Shown here: one piece after another, positions 6,793 to 15,058 of the stretch
Layout of the letters: each line of letters starts with the position of its first letter
Numbering within the stretch: the stretch's first letter is position 1
Source of the DNA: Bacteroidota bacterium
GTDB taxonomy: Bacteria; Bacteroidota; Bacteroidia; Chitinophagales; Chitinophagaceae
Length of the DNA: 37,943 bases
Direction: 5' to 3'
Assembly: GCA_018970395.1 (NCBI GenBank)
Contig: JAGWWM010000021.1
Coordinates: 1-37,943, forward strand
The notes under the pieces: model-generated
What the model was told of the DNA's origin: nothing
Databases searched by the model: none
What the model saw: the letters and a program-made list of their open reading frames with translations, nothing else
Position numbers and translations under genes: made by a program

Positions 6793-7509
6793 ATGCAACT
6801 TCCTTTTTTCTTTCTTGAAAATTTCGATGAGCATAGCAGCCGTCAAGTGTTGAGCGAAGATAGTTCTCGCCATATTTTGCAAGTGTTGCGCATGAAGCAG
6901 GGAGAATCGCTGCATCTTACGGATGGGAAAGGACTACTAATCACAGGAGTATTATCGGGTGTTGAAAAGAAAAAAGCAGTGGTGCAGGTTGAGCATATCG
7001 AAAAAGTGCCGCCTAATATCAGACGGGTTTATATGGGTGTTTCTTTATTAAAAAATGCCGCAAGATTCGAATGGTTTTTGGAAAAAGCAGTGGAGTTGGG
7101 AGTGGATGGTGTTATTCCCCTGATTTGTGAAAGAACGGAAAAAAGACAATTCAGAATGGAAAGGGCGCGCCAAATTTTTATCAGTGCCATCCTCCAAAGC
7201 CAAAAATGTTATTTACCTGAATTGATGGAACCTGTTCAGTTTGATAAGCTCATTGATACAGGCTTTCTTAGCCACTACGATAAAAAATGGATGGCTCATT
7301 GTTTGGATGAAGATAAATTATCCATTCGCGATTTGAATGATGAATCCTACTATAATGGATTAATGTTGATTGGCCCTGAAGGTGATTTTTCAGAACGAGA
7401 AATTCAATTGGCTAAAAATGCGGGCTTTGTAGCTGTATCTATTGGCGAAGAACGGCTTAGAACAGAAACCGCCGCTGTCGCGGCGGCTGCTTTCCTGAAT
7501 ATTTTCTAA
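6793..7509 (+). CDS. rsmE: 16S rRNA (uracil-1498-N3)-methyltransferase
   Basis: A 238-residue protein of the SPOUT superfamily; length is normal for RsmE. It methylates N3 of U1498 in the small-subunit rRNA. Visible features: an N-terminal PUA-like domain (about 1-70, with DSSRHILQVLRMKQGESLHLTDGKG) and a C-terminal knotted SAM-binding domain with KAVELGVDGVIPLICERTEK, LIGPEGDFSEREI and SIGEERLRTETAA. The start lies 9 nt after the dnaB stop with an AAAGG sequence 7 nt before the ATG. The last codons contain a 7-bp GC hairpin (7469-7486) encoding the Ala-rich end. It converges on the YkuK-like gene with 11 bp between stops and no clear terminator. Confidence 0.95.
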   Translation: MQLPFFFLENFDEHSSRQVLSEDSSRHILQVLRMKQGESLHLTDGKGLLITGVLSGVEKKKAVVQVEHIEKVPPNIRRVYMGVSLLKNAARFEWFLEKAVELGVDGVIPLICERTEKRQFRMERARQIFISAILQSQKCYLPELMEPVQFDKLIDTGFLSHYDKKWMAHCLDEDKLSIRDLNDESYYNGLMLIGPEGDFSEREIQLAKNAGFVAVSIGEERLRTETAAVAAAAFLNIF

Positions 7510-7520
7510 ACGATTCTAAT

Positions 7521-7994
7521 CTAATTCACCACCTTGTTCGCGCAACTGCTGCTGGCAAATGCTTCGGGCTTCGCCTTGAATGCAAAACCCATTCCCAAAA
7601 TATATCCCATCGCTTCCTTCAAAGCCTCATTACTCTTGAAATTCGGATTGGTGTTGATGTCTGCATGCACTTCCATCTCTACATCATATTGCGTGAATAA
7701 ATCACACAACTCATACGCCACTTCTATACTCTTCGCTACTTCAATTAACATCCGCTCTTTAATGGAGTACTGTTGTTTCGTTTTTTCATTATGAATAAAC
7801 ATGAAGCCGCCGCTGCCCGATCGCAAAAAAACTATCACCGTGGCAAATTCCGTCTCCGCACCCTTTACCTGACTGTCCGTTCCAATACACACTTTCAGCT
7901 TTTGCCCGTTTTGGGTTTCTCTTGCAATGGCTGCATGCACTTCCTCCTTGATGGGAAGCGTAATGTTTTCTCCGTTAAATCGTCTCCAGTGCAT
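7521..7994 (-). CDS. YkuK-like (DUF458) RNase H-fold protein
   Basis: A 157-residue protein from the ATG at 7994 (MHWRRFNGE). A reading-frame extension of 30 codons exists but has no family-like sequence. The body matches the DUF458/YkuK family, which has a ribonuclease H-like fold: KVCIGTDSQVKG, EFATVIVFLRSGSGGFMFIHNEKT, a helical ERMLIEVAKSIEVAYEL region and VEMEVHADINTNPNFKSNEALKEAMGYILGMGF. Acidic residues in GTDSQ, the HADINTNP loop and the E in the helix could form a metal site, as in other RNase H-fold enzymes (inference). No substrate has been established for the family. Downstream of the DUF4293 gene on the same strand, about 95 bp away. Confidence 0.85.
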   Translation of the reverse strand: MHWRRFNGENITLPIKEEVHAAIARETQNGQKLKVCIGTDSQVKGAETEFATVIVFLRSGSGGFMFIHNEKTKQQYSIKERMLIEVAKSIEVAYELCDLFTQYDVEMEVHADINTNPNFKSNEALKEAMGYILGMGFAFKAKPEAFASSSCANKVVN

Positions 7995-8089
7995 AATGAT
8001 TGGTTTCTGTAATTTACAAATTTTACAGCACCTTTCATTATACTTAGGTAAAGGGATTGTTAACAATAGTGGAAAACCGCTCATCGGCC

Positions 8090-8506
8090 TTACCGAAAGC
8101 GATCCATACTCTTGATGAGCTTCTCATCTTTCATAATGCCAGTAATGGCGAGCACCTGCAAAAAGGGTATGATGAAATAAAATAAAGCTCCCAGACTCAT
8201 GATGGCGTCAGTGAGCTGATAGCTGTCGGAGAAATAGGTATAAAGCAATAACAAATTAAACAGCAAAGAAATTAAAAGCGCAATGCCGGTTAAACGAACC
8301 TGTAGTTTTCTGTTGCGAAATAAAAAAATAGCAATGCCAGATAAAGCAGCGGTTGCTACTGCGGACAACAGCCAGTAAAAAAAATGACTGCTGCCTACTT
8401 CAAAAAGCAGATTGTTTTTTCTTCCGGCATAAAAGTTAAATTTCAGCGTGAGTAACGCCGATGCTACGGCTGCTGCAAGCCAAAGAGTTTGTTTTCTTTG
8501 TATCAT
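8090..8506 (-). CDS. DUF4293 family membrane protein
   Basis: A 138-residue protein with ATG start, beginning MIQRKQTLWLAAA, the typical opening of DUF4293. Four hydrophobic helices are visible at about 8-24, 42-62, 70-90 and 105-125, with FNFYAGR and the short loops typical of this Bacteroidota-restricted family. It is an inner-membrane protein of unknown function. It lies 20 bp downstream of glyA on the same strand and is probably co-transcribed with it. Confidence 0.85.
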   Translation of the reverse strand: MIQRKQTLWLAAAVASALLTLKFNFYAGRKNNLLFEVGSSHFFYWLLSAVATAALSGIAIFLFRNRKLQVRLTGIALLISLLFNLLLLYTYFSDSYQLTDAIMSLGALFYFIIPFLQVLAITGIMKDEKLIKSMDRFR

Positions 8507-8526
8507 AATTTTTTCAATCTTGACAA

Positions 8527-9807
8527 TTACCCCAATTCCGGATAGAGCGGGAATTGGCTCATCAATCGCACAACTTCTTCTTTTACTCCCGCAACTGTTT
8601 TTTCATCGTCACTGTTCATCAATACTTTGTCAATCAATTCTACAATGGCAGACATATCTTTTTCTTTTAGTCCGCGTGTAGTGATGGCAGGAACGCCCAC
8701 TCTGATACCACTGGTTACAAAAGGAGACTTATCATCAAAAGGTACCGCATTTTTATTGAGGGTGATATGGGCTCTGTCCAATGTTTCCTGTGCTTTTTTA
8801 CCCGTAATATTTTTATTCCTCAGATCAATCAGCATCAAATGATTGTCAGTTCCGTTGCTGATGAGATGATACCCTTTATCAACAAAAGCTTTTGCCATCG
8901 CCTGTGCGTTCAAAATAATCTGCTTGCCGTAATTTTTAAAATCTTCCGTTAATATCTCTCCAAATGCGACTGCTTTTGCTGCAATCACATGCTCGAGTGG
9001 GCCGCCTTGCATCCCGGGGAAAACGGCTAAATCCAGCAGCTGACTCATTGTTCTCAGATTTCCTTTGGGATCTTTTATACCAAAAGGATTTTCAAAATCA
9101 TGTCTCAATGCAATGATGCCGCCGCGCGGTCCTCTTAATGTTTTGTGCGTGGTTGAAGTAACGATATGACAATGGTCAAAAGGATCATTCAGGTGTCCGG
9201 CTGCAATCAATCCGGCAGGATGCGCAATGTCTGCCAGCACCAGTGCGCCAATTTCATCCGCAACTGCCCGAATTCTTTTATAATCCCAATCGCGACTATA
9301 AGCAGATGCGCCACATATAATCATTTTGGGTTTTTCAGCTCGGGCTACCTGTTCTAGTTGTTCGTAATTGACTAATCCTGTTTCTCTATCTACACCATAA
9401 AAAAATGCGCGATACGTTTTACCGCTGTAGTTGGCCGGACTGCCATGGGTGAGATGTCCGCCCATACTCAAATCAAGTCCCAGTATAGCATCGCCGGGTT
9501 TTAGACAAGCGAGGAATACCGCTGTGTTGGCCTGTGCGCCGCTGTGGGGTTGTACGTTTGCCCAAGTAGCGCCAAATACTTTTTTTAATCTTTCAATAGC
9601 GAGGGTTTCAATTTCATCTACTACTTCGCAGCCACCATAATATCGTTTGCCCGGATATCCCTCCGCATATTTATTGGTTGCCACACTTCCCATTGCTTTC
9701 ATCACTTCAAGAGAAGTAAAGTTTTCAGAAGCAATCAACTCTATGCCATGTCTTTGACGATAGAGTTCTTTTTCCAAGAGGTTAAATACAACAGAGTCCT
9801 GGTACAT
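8527..9807 (-). CDS. glyA: Serine hydroxymethyltransferase
   Basis: A 426-residue protein, normal length for bacterial SHMT. It interconverts serine plus tetrahydrofolate with glycine plus 5,10-methylene-THF, using pyridoxal phosphate. The fold-type I motifs are intact: [35 protein letters not shown], the active-site [15 protein letters not shown] (Schiff-base Lys about 222) and the C-terminal [14 protein letters not shown]. It is cytosolic. A TATTTTTG box lies about 56 bp upstream. It shares C1/glycine metabolism with gcvH elsewhere in the window, and its PLP cofactor arises from the pdxJ pathway. Confidence 0.98.
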   Translation of the reverse strand: MYQDSVVFNLLEKELYRQRHGIELIASENFTSLEVMKAMGSVATNKYAEGYPGKRYYGGCEVVDEIETLAIERLKKVFGATWANVQPHSGAQANTAVFLACLKPGDAILGLDLSMGGHLTHGSPANYSGKTYRAFFYGVDRETGLVNYEQLEQVARAEKPKMIICGASAYSRDWDYKRIRAVADEIGALVLADIAHPAGLIAAGHLNDPFDHCHIVTSTTHKTLRGPRGGIIALRHDFENPFGIKDPKGNLRTMSQLLDLAVFPGMQGGPLEHVIAAKAVAFGEILTEDFKNYGKQIILNAQAMAKAFVDKGYHLISNGTDNHLMLIDLRNKNITGKKAQETLDRAHITLNKNAVPFDDKSPFVTSGIRVGVPAITTRGLKEKDMSAIVELIDKVLMNSDDEKTVAGVKEEVVRLMSQFPLYPELG

Positions 9808-9862
9808 AATAAAATTATTTAGTGAATAACGATTTGTTATAATTAGAGGAATAAATTTTGCG

Positions 9863-9870
9863 CAAAAATA
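9863..9870 (-). promoter_or_regulatory. Candidate -7 element for glyA
   Basis: CAAAAATA on plus reads TATTTTTG on minus, fitting TAnnTTTG and leaving a leader of about 50 nt before glyA. No TTG is present 17-23 nt upstream, so the assignment rests on the -7 box alone. The divergent 217-bp gap also has a GCTGC/GCAGC hairpin (9994-10010) just before the next gene. Confidence 0.4.
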
Positions 9871-10024
9871 GGGTGCATAATTATTGAATATCAGTCTTGT
9901 TGATACTTTTTATGATTTTATGTTGAAAACATGCCGCTTTATGTGGCTCAAAAATGCGTACTTTCGAAGCCGCAAACAAACGATCAAACGTATGCTGCTC
10001 GGATTGCAGCCTTAAAAAAATAGT

Positions 10025-11017
10025 ATGAAAGCGATCATTCCGGTTGCCGGTGCAGGAACCAAGCTTCGACCACATACCTACACCCAACCCAAGGCATTAA
10101 TTCCAATTGCAGGAAAAACGGTTTTGTCGATCATCATTGAACAATTGCGGGAGGAAGGCATTCATGAATTTGTTTTTGTGCTGGGTTATCTGGGAGATAA
10201 AATTCAGGATTACATTGAGGAGCAATATCCCCATTTACAAGTCTCCTTTATTTATCAAAATGAGCGTTTGGGTTTGGGGCATGCGATATCTCTTACTAAA
10301 GAAGTAGTCAAAGGAGATGAAATAGTGATTGTTTTGGGAGATACAGTCTGTGAGTTTGATGTGAAACAATTAATGGCGGCTCCTACTTCCGTATTGGGCA
10401 TTAAAAGAGTTGACGATCCGCGTAGCTTTGGAGTGGCTGAGTTGGATGAGAATGGTATGATTACCCATGTGGTGGAAAAGCCATCGATTCCTAAAAGTAA
10501 TATGGCGTTGGTAGGCATATATAAAATCAGAGAGTCGGATATTTTATTTGATTGTCTGGATCATAATCTGAAAGAAGGATTAAAGCATTGTGATGAGTTT
10601 CATCTCACAGATGCCATCGACTGTATGATCAAAAAAGGGGCACAGTTTAAAGCACTGAAAGTATCGAACTGGTTCGATTGTGGCAACAAGGATTCTTTGC
10701 TTGAATCCAATGCCACTTTGCTGAAGAAATTTGGCAATGCCGTAGCGGAAGATCATCATTTTGAAAATGTAATCATAGTACCACCGGTAAGCATTGGGAA
10801 AAACTGTGAGATAAAAAATTCCATTATCGGGCCAAATGTTTCTGTGGGTGAAAATACCAGCATAAAATATTCCATTGTAAAAGAATCCATCATTGGCGCC
10901 TATGCCGATTTATTTGATATTGTCCTGGAGCACAGTCTAATTGGCAGTGATACGGAAGTGAAAGGAGAGAGCAGGAGTCTGAATATCGGCGACAATACGG
11001 AAATTGATTTAGGTTGA
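10025..11017 (+). CDS. Sugar-phosphate nucleotidyltransferase (RmlA/GlmU-like)
   Basis: A 330-residue protein with two domains. The N-terminal Rossmann-like nucleotidyltransferase domain (about 1-235) has the signature IIPVAGAGTKLRPHT followed by PKALIPIAGK, the metal-binding IVLGDTV and VVEKPSIP. A C-terminal left-handed beta-helix (about 240-330) shows isoleucine-rich hexapeptide repeats (SIGKNCEIKNSIIGPNVSVGENTSI). Such enzymes transfer NMP from an NTP to a sugar 1-phosphate, making NDP-sugars for glycan synthesis. The base and sugar cannot be named from sequence; glucose-1-phosphate thymidylyl- or uridylyltransferase and archaeal-type bifunctional enzymes are all relatives. A short TACTTTCG box lies 70 bp upstream. 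The next gene follows after about 20 bp. Confidence 0.88.
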   Translation: MKAIIPVAGAGTKLRPHTYTQPKALIPIAGKTVLSIIIEQLREEGIHEFVFVLGYLGDKIQDYIEEQYPHLQVSFIYQNERLGLGHAISLTKEVVKGDEIVIVLGDTVCEFDVKQLMAAPTSVLGIKRVDDPRSFGVAELDENGMITHVVEKPSIPKSNMALVGIYKIRESDILFDCLDHNLKEGLKHCDEFHLTDAIDCMIKKGAQFKALKVSNWFDCGNKDSLLESNATLLKKFGNAVAEDHHFENVIIVPPVSIGKNCEIKNSIIGPNVSVGENTSIKYSIVKESIIGAYADLFDIVLEHSLIGSDTEVKGESRSLNIGDNTEIDLG

Positions 11018-11038
11018 TATTGATATTGCTTGTTCATT

Positions 11039-11983
11039 ATGTTTCAAAATTCCATTACGAGATTATTTCAGATTGAACTGCCTATTATTCAGGCAGGAAT
11101 GATTTGGGCGAGCGGCTGGCGGCTTGCATCTGCGGTAAGTGAAGCTGGGGGGCTGGGCATTATTGGCAGCGGAAGCATGTATCCGGAAGTGTTGAAAGAT
11201 CATATTCAAAAATGCAAGGCCGCAACTTCCAAACCCTTTGCCGTGAATGTGCCGATGTTGTATCCCAATCTTCAAGAACATATTCGCACCATCATTGAAG
11301 AAAAAGTACCCATTGTTTTCACCAGTGCAGGCAATCCAAAAACGCTGACCGCTCAATTAAAAAGTCACGGTATTGTGGTGGTGCATGTGGTGAGTAGTGC
11401 CCGCTTTGCCGTGAAAGCTCAGGAAGCAGGATGTGATGCAGTGGTAGCTGAAGGTTTTGAAGCAGGGGGGCATAATGGGAGAGAAGAAACCGCTACTATG
11501 GTGTTGATTCCATCCGTCATGAAAGCGGTGGATATTCCGGTCATAGCAGCCGGAGGGATTGCAACGGGCAGACAGATGCTGGCGGCGATGGTGCTGGGAG
11601 CGAAGGGAGTACAGATCGGTTCCCGCTTCGTAGCATCTGCAGAAGCTTCCTGTCACCTCTCTTTCAAGCAGGCGGTCATCAACAGTCAGGAAGGCGATAC
11701 CAAACTCATGCTGAAGCAACTGACGCCGGTACGATTATTGAAAAATCAATTCTTTTCGGAAGTGGAGCAGGCGGAAGAAAGCGGCGCCTCTAAAGAAGAA
11801 CTCACTACATTATTAGGAAGAGGCCGCGCGAAGCGCGGCATGTTTGAAGGAGATATGGAGGCAGGCGAATTAGAAATTGGTCAGGTTAGCGCCTTGCTTG
11901 ATGATATTATTCCTGCTGCTACTATTACTCACAATATTTGGAAGGAATTTAATGAGGCGATGATTAATCCGTTGGGGGAGTAG
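11039..11983 (+). CDS. Nitronate monooxygenase / FabK-like flavoprotein
   Basis: A 314-residue protein from ATG at 11039 (a TTG three codons earlier is also in frame). It belongs to the FMN-dependent TIM-barrel family that includes nitronate monooxygenase (2-nitropropane dioxygenase) and enoyl-ACP reductase FabK. Visible motifs: PIIQAGMIWASGWRLASAVSEAGGLGIIGSG at the N-terminus, VVAEGFEAGGHNG, and PVIAAGGIATGRQMLAAMVLGAKGVQIGSRFVAS, which binds the FMN phosphate. Nitronate oxidation and fatty-acid reduction cannot be separated by eye; the EAGGHNG form suits a general nitronate monooxygenase-type annotation. It lies 22 bp after the nucleotidyltransferase and converges on plsX with a 24-bp gap. 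Confidence 0.85.
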   Translation: MFQNSITRLFQIELPIIQAGMIWASGWRLASAVSEAGGLGIIGSGSMYPEVLKDHIQKCKAATSKPFAVNVPMLYPNLQEHIRTIIEEKVPIVFTSAGNPKTLTAQLKSHGIVVVHVVSSARFAVKAQEAGCDAVVAEGFEAGGHNGREETATMVLIPSVMKAVDIPVIAAGGIATGRQMLAAMVLGAKGVQIGSRFVASAEASCHLSFKQAVINSQEGDTKLMLKQLTPVRLLKNQFFSEVEQAEESGASKEELTTLLGRGRAKRGMFEGDMEAGELEIGQVSALLDDIIPAATITHNIWKEFNEAMINPLGE

Positions 11984-12007
11984 TTGATGAACTTCAAAAC
12001 TTGTCAC

Positions 12008-12946
12008 TCACTCCGTAATAAACTTACCCTTCATCTTCTCCAGCAAGTTAGTCTCAATCATTTTTACGGCAAGGAGTATCATGTTTTTGAAAGCCCTGGC
12101 TGTGGAGATACCATGGCCAACAATAACGGGTTTATCTACCCCTAAAATGGGAGTGCCGCCGTAAGTCTCAAAATTGAAACGCTGCAGATAATCGTCTTCA
12201 TGCAACTGGCGTGCACGGGCAATATCAAAAATAGACTCGCCCAATTTTAAAATAACATTACCGGTAAATCCGTCACAGACCATTACATCCGCTTTTCCGG
12301 TAAAGATTTCCCTGCCTTCGATGTTTCCGGTAAAATTCAACCACTTGTTTTCTTTCAGCAGTGGATAAGTGGCTTGTGCTAATAAATTCCCTTTCCCCTC
12401 TTCCTCACCAATATTAATAAGACCAACGGAAGGTTGTTCAATTTCTAAAATATTTTGAGCGTAGATGCTGCCAAGAATCGCATTTTGCAATAAGTTTTCC
12501 GGCTTACAATCGGCTTGTAAGCCCACATCTAATATCAATCCGTAACCACCATGTACTTTGGGTATCACCGTAGAGATGGTAGGACGAAGAACGCCCTCAA
12601 TGGCTTTAATAGAATAAAATACACCTACCATCATAGCACCGGTATTGCCGGCACTGATGAAAGCATCAATTTCTCCTTTTGCCAACAGATTGAAACCTAC
12701 CGACATGGAGGCATTGGGCTTTTCGCGAAGCGCTCGGGTAGGAGGCTCGTGCATGCCAATTACTTCTGTAGAAGGGACGATCGATACTGAATCGGGAAGT
12801 TGCGGAAAGTGTGCGCGTATCTGAACTTCATCGCCAATAAGCTTCAGCCGAATGCCAAAGCGAGGCTCTGATAGAAAAAGCGAAACGCCCTGTAATGCTT
12901 CCAAAGGGGCATAATCGCCACCCATCATGTCAATACCAATTGTCAT
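12008..12946 (-). CDS. plsX: Phosphate acyltransferase PlsX
   Basis: A 312-residue protein starting MTIGIDMMGGDYAPLEALQGV, the typical PlsX N-terminus. PlsX converts acyl-ACP plus phosphate to acyl-phosphate, which PlsY uses to acylate glycerol-3-phosphate in membrane phospholipid synthesis. Other conserved segments are the FISAGNTGAMM motif, PTISTVIPKVHGGYGLILDVG, GLINIGEEEGKGN, and DVMVCDGFTGNVILKLGES. It is a soluble, peripherally membrane-associated enzyme. It is the last gene of DUF177-rpmF-plsX; the usual downstream fabH is absent, and the next gene is convergent. Confidence 0.97.
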   Translation of the reverse strand: MTIGIDMMGGDYAPLEALQGVSLFLSEPRFGIRLKLIGDEVQIRAHFPQLPDSVSIVPSTEVIGMHEPPTRALREKPNASMSVGFNLLAKGEIDAFISAGNTGAMMVGVFYSIKAIEGVLRPTISTVIPKVHGGYGLILDVGLQADCKPENLLQNAILGSIYAQNILEIEQPSVGLINIGEEEGKGNLLAQATYPLLKENKWLNFTGNIEGREIFTGKADVMVCDGFTGNVILKLGESIFDIARARQLHEDDYLQRFNFETYGGTPILGVDKPVIVGHGISTARAFKNMILLAVKMIETNLLEKMKGKFITE

Positions 12947-12973
12947 GAGCAGGTTTCTTGAATACTTGTATGA

Positions 12974-13168
12974 TTAAGCTTTGGCAGGTGCTTTTTCAGC
13001 CACCAGTTTCCCTTTGTAATACAATTTACCTTCACTTACATGAGCACGATGGCGCACATGCAGTTCTCCGGTAGTTGTGTCTTTGCTTAATGTTACCGTT
13101 TCCGCTTTGTAGTGGGTGCGTCTTTTGGCACCGCGCTGCTGAGAATGTCTGCGTTTAGGATTAGGCAT
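12974..13168 (-). CDS. rpmF: 50S ribosomal protein L32, cysteine-free
   Basis: A 64-residue protein beginning MPNPKRRHSQQRGAKRRTHYK, the typical basic L32 N-terminus, with HRAHVSEGKLYYKGK in the C-terminal part. It is a large-subunit component near the peptidyl-transferase region. Both CxxC pairs of the zinc-ribbon form are replaced, so this is the zinc-independent (C-minus) type. It lies 12 bp downstream of the DUF177 gene and 27 bp upstream of plsX, the widespread yceD-rpmF-plsX arrangement. Confidence 0.96.
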   Translation of the reverse strand: MPNPKRRHSQQRGAKRRTHYKAETVTLSKDTTTGELHVRHRAHVSEGKLYYKGKLVAEKAPAKA

Positions 13169-13180
13169 AACTACTAGTTT

Positions 13181-13717
13181 TTATTCGTTTCTGAATTGAT
13201 CCAAATCTTTCCATATTGACTGGTCTTTGGCTGGTTTCGGATTCATTTTTGCCAATCGCTCCAGTACTTCTTTGTTGCAATAAACCCCACCCATATCTGC
13301 CACCGCACACATTTTTTGCATAGGGATGCTGAGGATGACAAATTCGTAGATCCAGTTTTTTACATTCAGATGACTTTCTGTTCTCGAAATGTAAAACACA
13401 TCGGGGTTTTCTTCCGTCTCATTCATGGCTTCGGGCTCATCGGTCATTTTGACCAGCATTTCAAACTCGTCCCAAAGTTCAATAGGAAGACGGTTGCCGC
13501 ATCGGTCACAAATGACATCAACGGTTCCCCCTACTTCAAATTTGAGCAGCATGAAACCGGTATTTTTTTCCAGTTCCATTTTGACTTTTACCTTGGCATT
13601 ATTGAATTCCTGTGACCCGAACGCTTCGAAGAAAAGATCATCAATCTCAAATTCGAAGGAGTGCGTACCCGGTTTCAGGCCTACAAATGCTATTGAAAAG
13701 TCCCGCCGCCCTGCCAT
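13181..13717 (-). CDS. DUF177 (YceD-like) protein
   Basis: A 178-residue protein with ATG start, first gene of the operon with rpmF and plsX. Members of this family (YceD in E. coli) sit next to rpmF and are linked to 23S rRNA/ribosome biogenesis, though the mechanism is unclear. The central core VDVICDRCGNRLPIE contains a CxxC pair; a second region IPMQKMCAVADMGGVYCNKEVLERLAKM has two more cysteines where many relatives have a His and one Cys. A zinc site is plausible but unproven. The promoter is a clear TTTG-N19-TACCTTTG, with the -33 element overlapping the stop of dcd. Confidence 0.88.
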   Translation of the reverse strand: MAGRRDFSIAFVGLKPGTHSFEFEIDDLFFEAFGSQEFNNAKVKVKMELEKNTGFMLLKFEVGGTVDVICDRCGNRLPIELWDEFEMLVKMTDEPEAMNETEENPDVFYISRTESHLNVKNWIYEFVILSIPMQKMCAVADMGGVYCNKEVLERLAKMNPKPAKDQSIWKDLDQFRNE

Positions 13718-13737
13718 ACTGCAAATTTATGGGTCGG

Positions 13738-13768
13738 CAAAGGTAGGCGAAATTCAGATTATATCAAA
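13738..13768 (-). promoter_or_regulatory. Promoter of DUF177-rpmF-plsX
   Basis: On the minus strand TTTG (13765-13768), 19 nt, then TACCTTTG (13738-13745): an excellent match to the Bacteroidota consensus. The start codon is 20 nt past the -7 box. The -33 box overlaps the dcd stop codon (13764-13766), so transcription of dcd runs directly across this promoter. Confidence 0.8.
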
Positions 13769-14300
13769 ACTGATTCTTCCACATCATGCTTTCTACGGGG
13801 CGATTGGGTTGCCCGCTGTACTTGGCATTGGATTTTTGGTTGTATTTGACTTCAATTTCACCCTCTACCGGAAAATAAATCAATTGTCCGATCGGCATGC
13901 CTTTATACACTTTAACCGGCTGCTTTACGGAGATTTCCAGGGTCCAGTTGCCGCAAAAACCGACATCTCCCTTACCGGCGGTGGCATGAATATCGATGCC
14001 GAGTCTGCCTGTAGAGGATTTTCCCTCCAAAAAAGGAACATGGGCATGGGTTTCGGTATATTCAAGCGTAACGCCTAAATAAAAAATATTGGGGTACAGT
14101 ACAAAGCCGTCGTCAGGAATCTCAAAACATTCAATCGTATTGTGTTTGCGTGCATCGAGTAAATGCTCTTTGTAGGTGGCGAGCGTGCCGCCTAAATGCA
14201 CATCATAGGAATTGCTTCCCAGACATTCTCTGCGGTAAGGCTGAATGAGGATGGTACCTTTTTCGATTTCTTCCAGTATGCGTTTGTCGGACAATATCAT
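13764..14300 (-). CDS. dcd: dCTP deaminase
   Basis: A 178-residue protein from ATG at 14300 (MILSDKRILEEIEKG); 12 extra in-frame codons upstream do not look like the family. It deaminates dCTP to dUTP for dTMP synthesis and belongs to the trimeric dUTPase fold. Conserved segments: LGSNSYDVHLG, EGKSSTGRLGIDIHATAGKGDVGFCGNWTLEI (with the catalytic Glu in the TLEI strand) and GMPIGQLIYFPVEG. Whether it also hydrolyses dUTP (bifunctional form) cannot be decided here. It diverges from the phosphopantetheinyl transferase gene across 46 bp. Confidence 0.95.
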   Translation of the reverse strand: MILSDKRILEEIEKGTILIQPYRRECLGSNSYDVHLGGTLATYKEHLLDARKHNTIECFEIPDDGFVLYPNIFYLGVTLEYTETHAHVPFLEGKSSTGRLGIDIHATAGKGDVGFCGNWTLEISVKQPVKVYKGMPIGQLIYFPVEGEIEVKYNQKSNAKYSGQPNRPVESMMWKNQF

Positions 14301-14346
14301 ATTCGTAGCTTCGTGAGGACTGCAATATAAAATCAAATTATCAGAG

Positions 14347-14964
14347 TTGCCCCTCCTTTTTCAACATACAATCAACAGTCAGGCACAGCTGTCTGTTTGG
14401 AAAATAGAAGAACCGGCTGATTTTTTTGCAAATCAGCTTCAACTGGAAGCTCCTGCAGTACATCCGCTAAAACAGTTGCAGTTTCTTGCCGGCAGGTATT
14501 TGTTGAAACAAATGCATCCCGATTTTCCGCTCGATAAGATTTTTTCAGCAGCAGGAGAAAAACCTTTTGTTACAGACAAACGATTTGAGTTTTCCATCAC
14601 GCATACAGATCGTTTTGTTGCTGCTATTGTAAGCCAACAGCATTCTGTAGGTATAGATATGGAAATGATTAGCGCAAAGGCATATAAAGTCGCCCCCCGT
14701 TTTTTGCACCCGGAAGAAATCGATTTGCTGGTTGGATATGATACCGACATATTGAATAAAACTGCTACGCTTTTATGGAGCGTGAAGGAAACCGTATATA
14801 AATGGAGAGGAGAAAAGGGGGTGGATTTCAGAGAGCAAATCCGGATTAAAACTATTCATCAAAATGAAAAGAGGGTCGAGGGTGCATTCCTTGGCTCACC
14901 AGTAATATCATTCAGTGTTTTATATAAGGAGTTAGATGGGGCTGTATTAAGTTGGTACAGTTGA
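14347..14964 (+). CDS. 4'-phosphopantetheinyl transferase superfamily protein
   Basis: A 205-residue protein. No ATG fits the N-terminus, so a TTG start at 14347 is used; the exact start is uncertain. The family transfers 4'-phosphopantetheine from CoA to the conserved serine of acyl or peptidyl carrier proteins. Sfp/AcpT-like motifs are visible: KPFVTDKRFEFSITHTDR (about 72-89), VGIDMEMI (metal-binding Asp about 104, Glu about 106), RFLHPEEIDLL and WSVKETVYKWRG (about 144-154) with the catalytic Lys and Glu. It may be the general holo-ACP synthase or serve a secondary carrier protein; no carrier protein gene is in the window. Confidence 0.88.
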   Translation: MPLLFQHTINSQAQLSVWKIEEPADFFANQLQLEAPAVHPLKQLQFLAGRYLLKQMHPDFPLDKIFSAAGEKPFVTDKRFEFSITHTDRFVAAIVSQQHSVGIDMEMISAKAYKVAPRFLHPEEIDLLVGYDTDILNKTATLLWSVKETVYKWRGEKGVDFREQIRIKTIHQNEKRVEGAFLGSPVISFSVLYKELDGAVLSWYS

Positions 14965-15012
14965 AATTCCGAAATGTTTTATCGCTTGTAGTCTTCCACG
15001 GTTATTCATTCT

Positions 15013-15035
15013 TAGTTACTAATTCCTAATTTTAC
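15013..15035. repeat. Degenerate heptad repeat upstream of nadB
   Basis: AGTTACT-AATTCCT-AATTTTA at 15015-15035 keeps the 7-nt period and much of the AATTACT unit of the tandem repeat at 4201-4249. It lies in the 94-bp gap before nadB. Probably a decayed copy of the same simple repeat; alternatively chance AT-rich sequence. Confidence 0.4.
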
Positions 15036-15058
15036 CCGAATGTAGTATCGAAAAAATT

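Noticed and set aside
7469-7486. 7-bp GC hairpin near the end of rsmE as a terminator
   Set aside because: It lies inside the coding sequence, encodes the normal Ala-rich end of RsmE, and is not followed by a proper T-tract.
9994-10010. GCTGC/GCAGC hairpin before the nucleotidyltransferase as a riboswitch or attenuator
   Set aside because: Only one 5-bp stem with no conserved aptamer core; not enough to claim a riboswitch.
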